Source: Kineosporia sp. R_H_3 (GTDB lineage Bacteria; Actinomycetota; Actinomycetes; Actinomycetales; Kineosporiaceae). From it: a stretch of 55,209 nt of DNA. Each line of letters starts with the position of its first letter. Positions within the stretch are counted from its first letter, which is position 1. The notes beneath the pieces are model-generated. The model saw only the letters and a list, made by a program, of their open reading frames with translations, was not told the DNA's origin and made no database searches. Made by a program: the position numbers and the translations under genes. The DNA is taken from assembly GCF_002198675.1 (NCBI RefSeq), contig NZ_MWLL01000230.1, positions 19,651 through 74,859 on the forward strand, in the 5' to 3' direction. Of this stretch, positions 55,110-55,209 are shown piece after piece.

Positions 55110-55209
55110 GTGCCCGTGAAAGGCCCCGACGAGGCCGCCCCCGCGCTCGCCGTCGACGGCCTGCGCAAGTCCTACGGCGGCCGCCCGGTCGTCGACGGCC
55201 TGTCCTTCG
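55110..55209 (+). CDS. Second ABC transporter ATPase, 5' end only
   Basis: A frame opens at GTG 55110 (or 55116) and runs off the window. After about nine unique residues it reads APALAVDGLRKSYGGRPVVD, the same as the divergent ATPase in both protein and DNA. Walker A would lie just beyond the edge. It is therefore a second, divergent copy of an exporter ATPase, or an assembly fold-back. The different leader and N-terminus favour a real paralogue. Confidence 0.6.
   Translation, partial: MPVKGPDEAAPALAVDGLRKSYGGRPVVDGLSF
55136..55209 (+). repeat. Right arm of the 74-bp perfect inverted repeat
   Basis: Reverse complement of 54950-55023 without mismatch, with a 112-base unique spacer between the arms. 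Confidence 0.95.

Overview
The window is high-GC DNA from an actinobacterium. WhiA, RbpA, OpcA, a WhiB-type protein, a mycothiol-dependent maleylpyruvate isomerase family protein and a SARP-type regulator all point to that phylum. The gene order (uvrA ... uvrC-rapZ-yvcK-whiA-gap-pgk-tpiA-secG-rbpA ... pgl-opcA-zwf-pgi-tal-tkt / ctaB ... ctaA) suggests Micrococcales, perhaps near Cellulomonas; that family placement is an inference from gene order only.

Positions 1 to about 9,600 look like the right part of an integrated mobile element. It has plus-strand phage-type genes on the left (holin-like protein, conserved phage-type hypothetical, orphan RNA ligase, small ORFs). A long minus-strand block (8401 down to 2442) carries a WhiB protein, an FtsK/TraB-like ATPase, a DUF2637/SpdB-like membrane protein and a YdjM-like membrane hydrolase, with nearly every start overlapping the previous stop by 4 bases. 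Three plus-strand genes on the right begin with an AlpA/MerR-like regulator. Two copies of a CTAGTC-N4-GACTAG operator lie between the divergent blocks. No integrase or replication gene is visible, so the element continues to the left. Its right limit is probably between 9519 and 9608, next to the metallo-hydrolase gene.

Positions 9,609 to 32,900 are mostly core chromosome. They hold an MBL hydrolase, a copper/heme-like cluster (Met/His-rich membrane protein, PCu(A)C lipoprotein, Tat-exported DyP peroxidase), uvrA, and a catabolic block (permease, glutamine-synthetase-like ligase, RpiR regulator, FluG/NodGS-like amidohydrolase, M20 peptidase). The uvrC-rapZ-yvcK-whiA run and the glycolytic gap-pgk-tpiA run with secG and rbpA follow.

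Positions 32,900 to 38,900 hold a small membrane-protein/SDR operon divergent from a 1,047-residue SARP regulator, with heptad direct repeats between them. Positions 38,873 to 47,425 are the oxidative and non-oxidative pentose phosphate operon (tkt-tal-pgi-zwf-opcA-pgl, minus strand). ctaB and ctaA (heme A synthesis) follow, then an ECF sigma/anti-sigma pair, a class F sortase, a DUF4397 surface protein and an ABC exporter. The last 74 bases repeat, in inverted orientation and without mismatch, the start of the exporter ATPase gene. A recurring feature is a TANNNT box 6 or 7 bases before a start codon, indicating leaderless transcripts at many genes in both the element and the chromosome.
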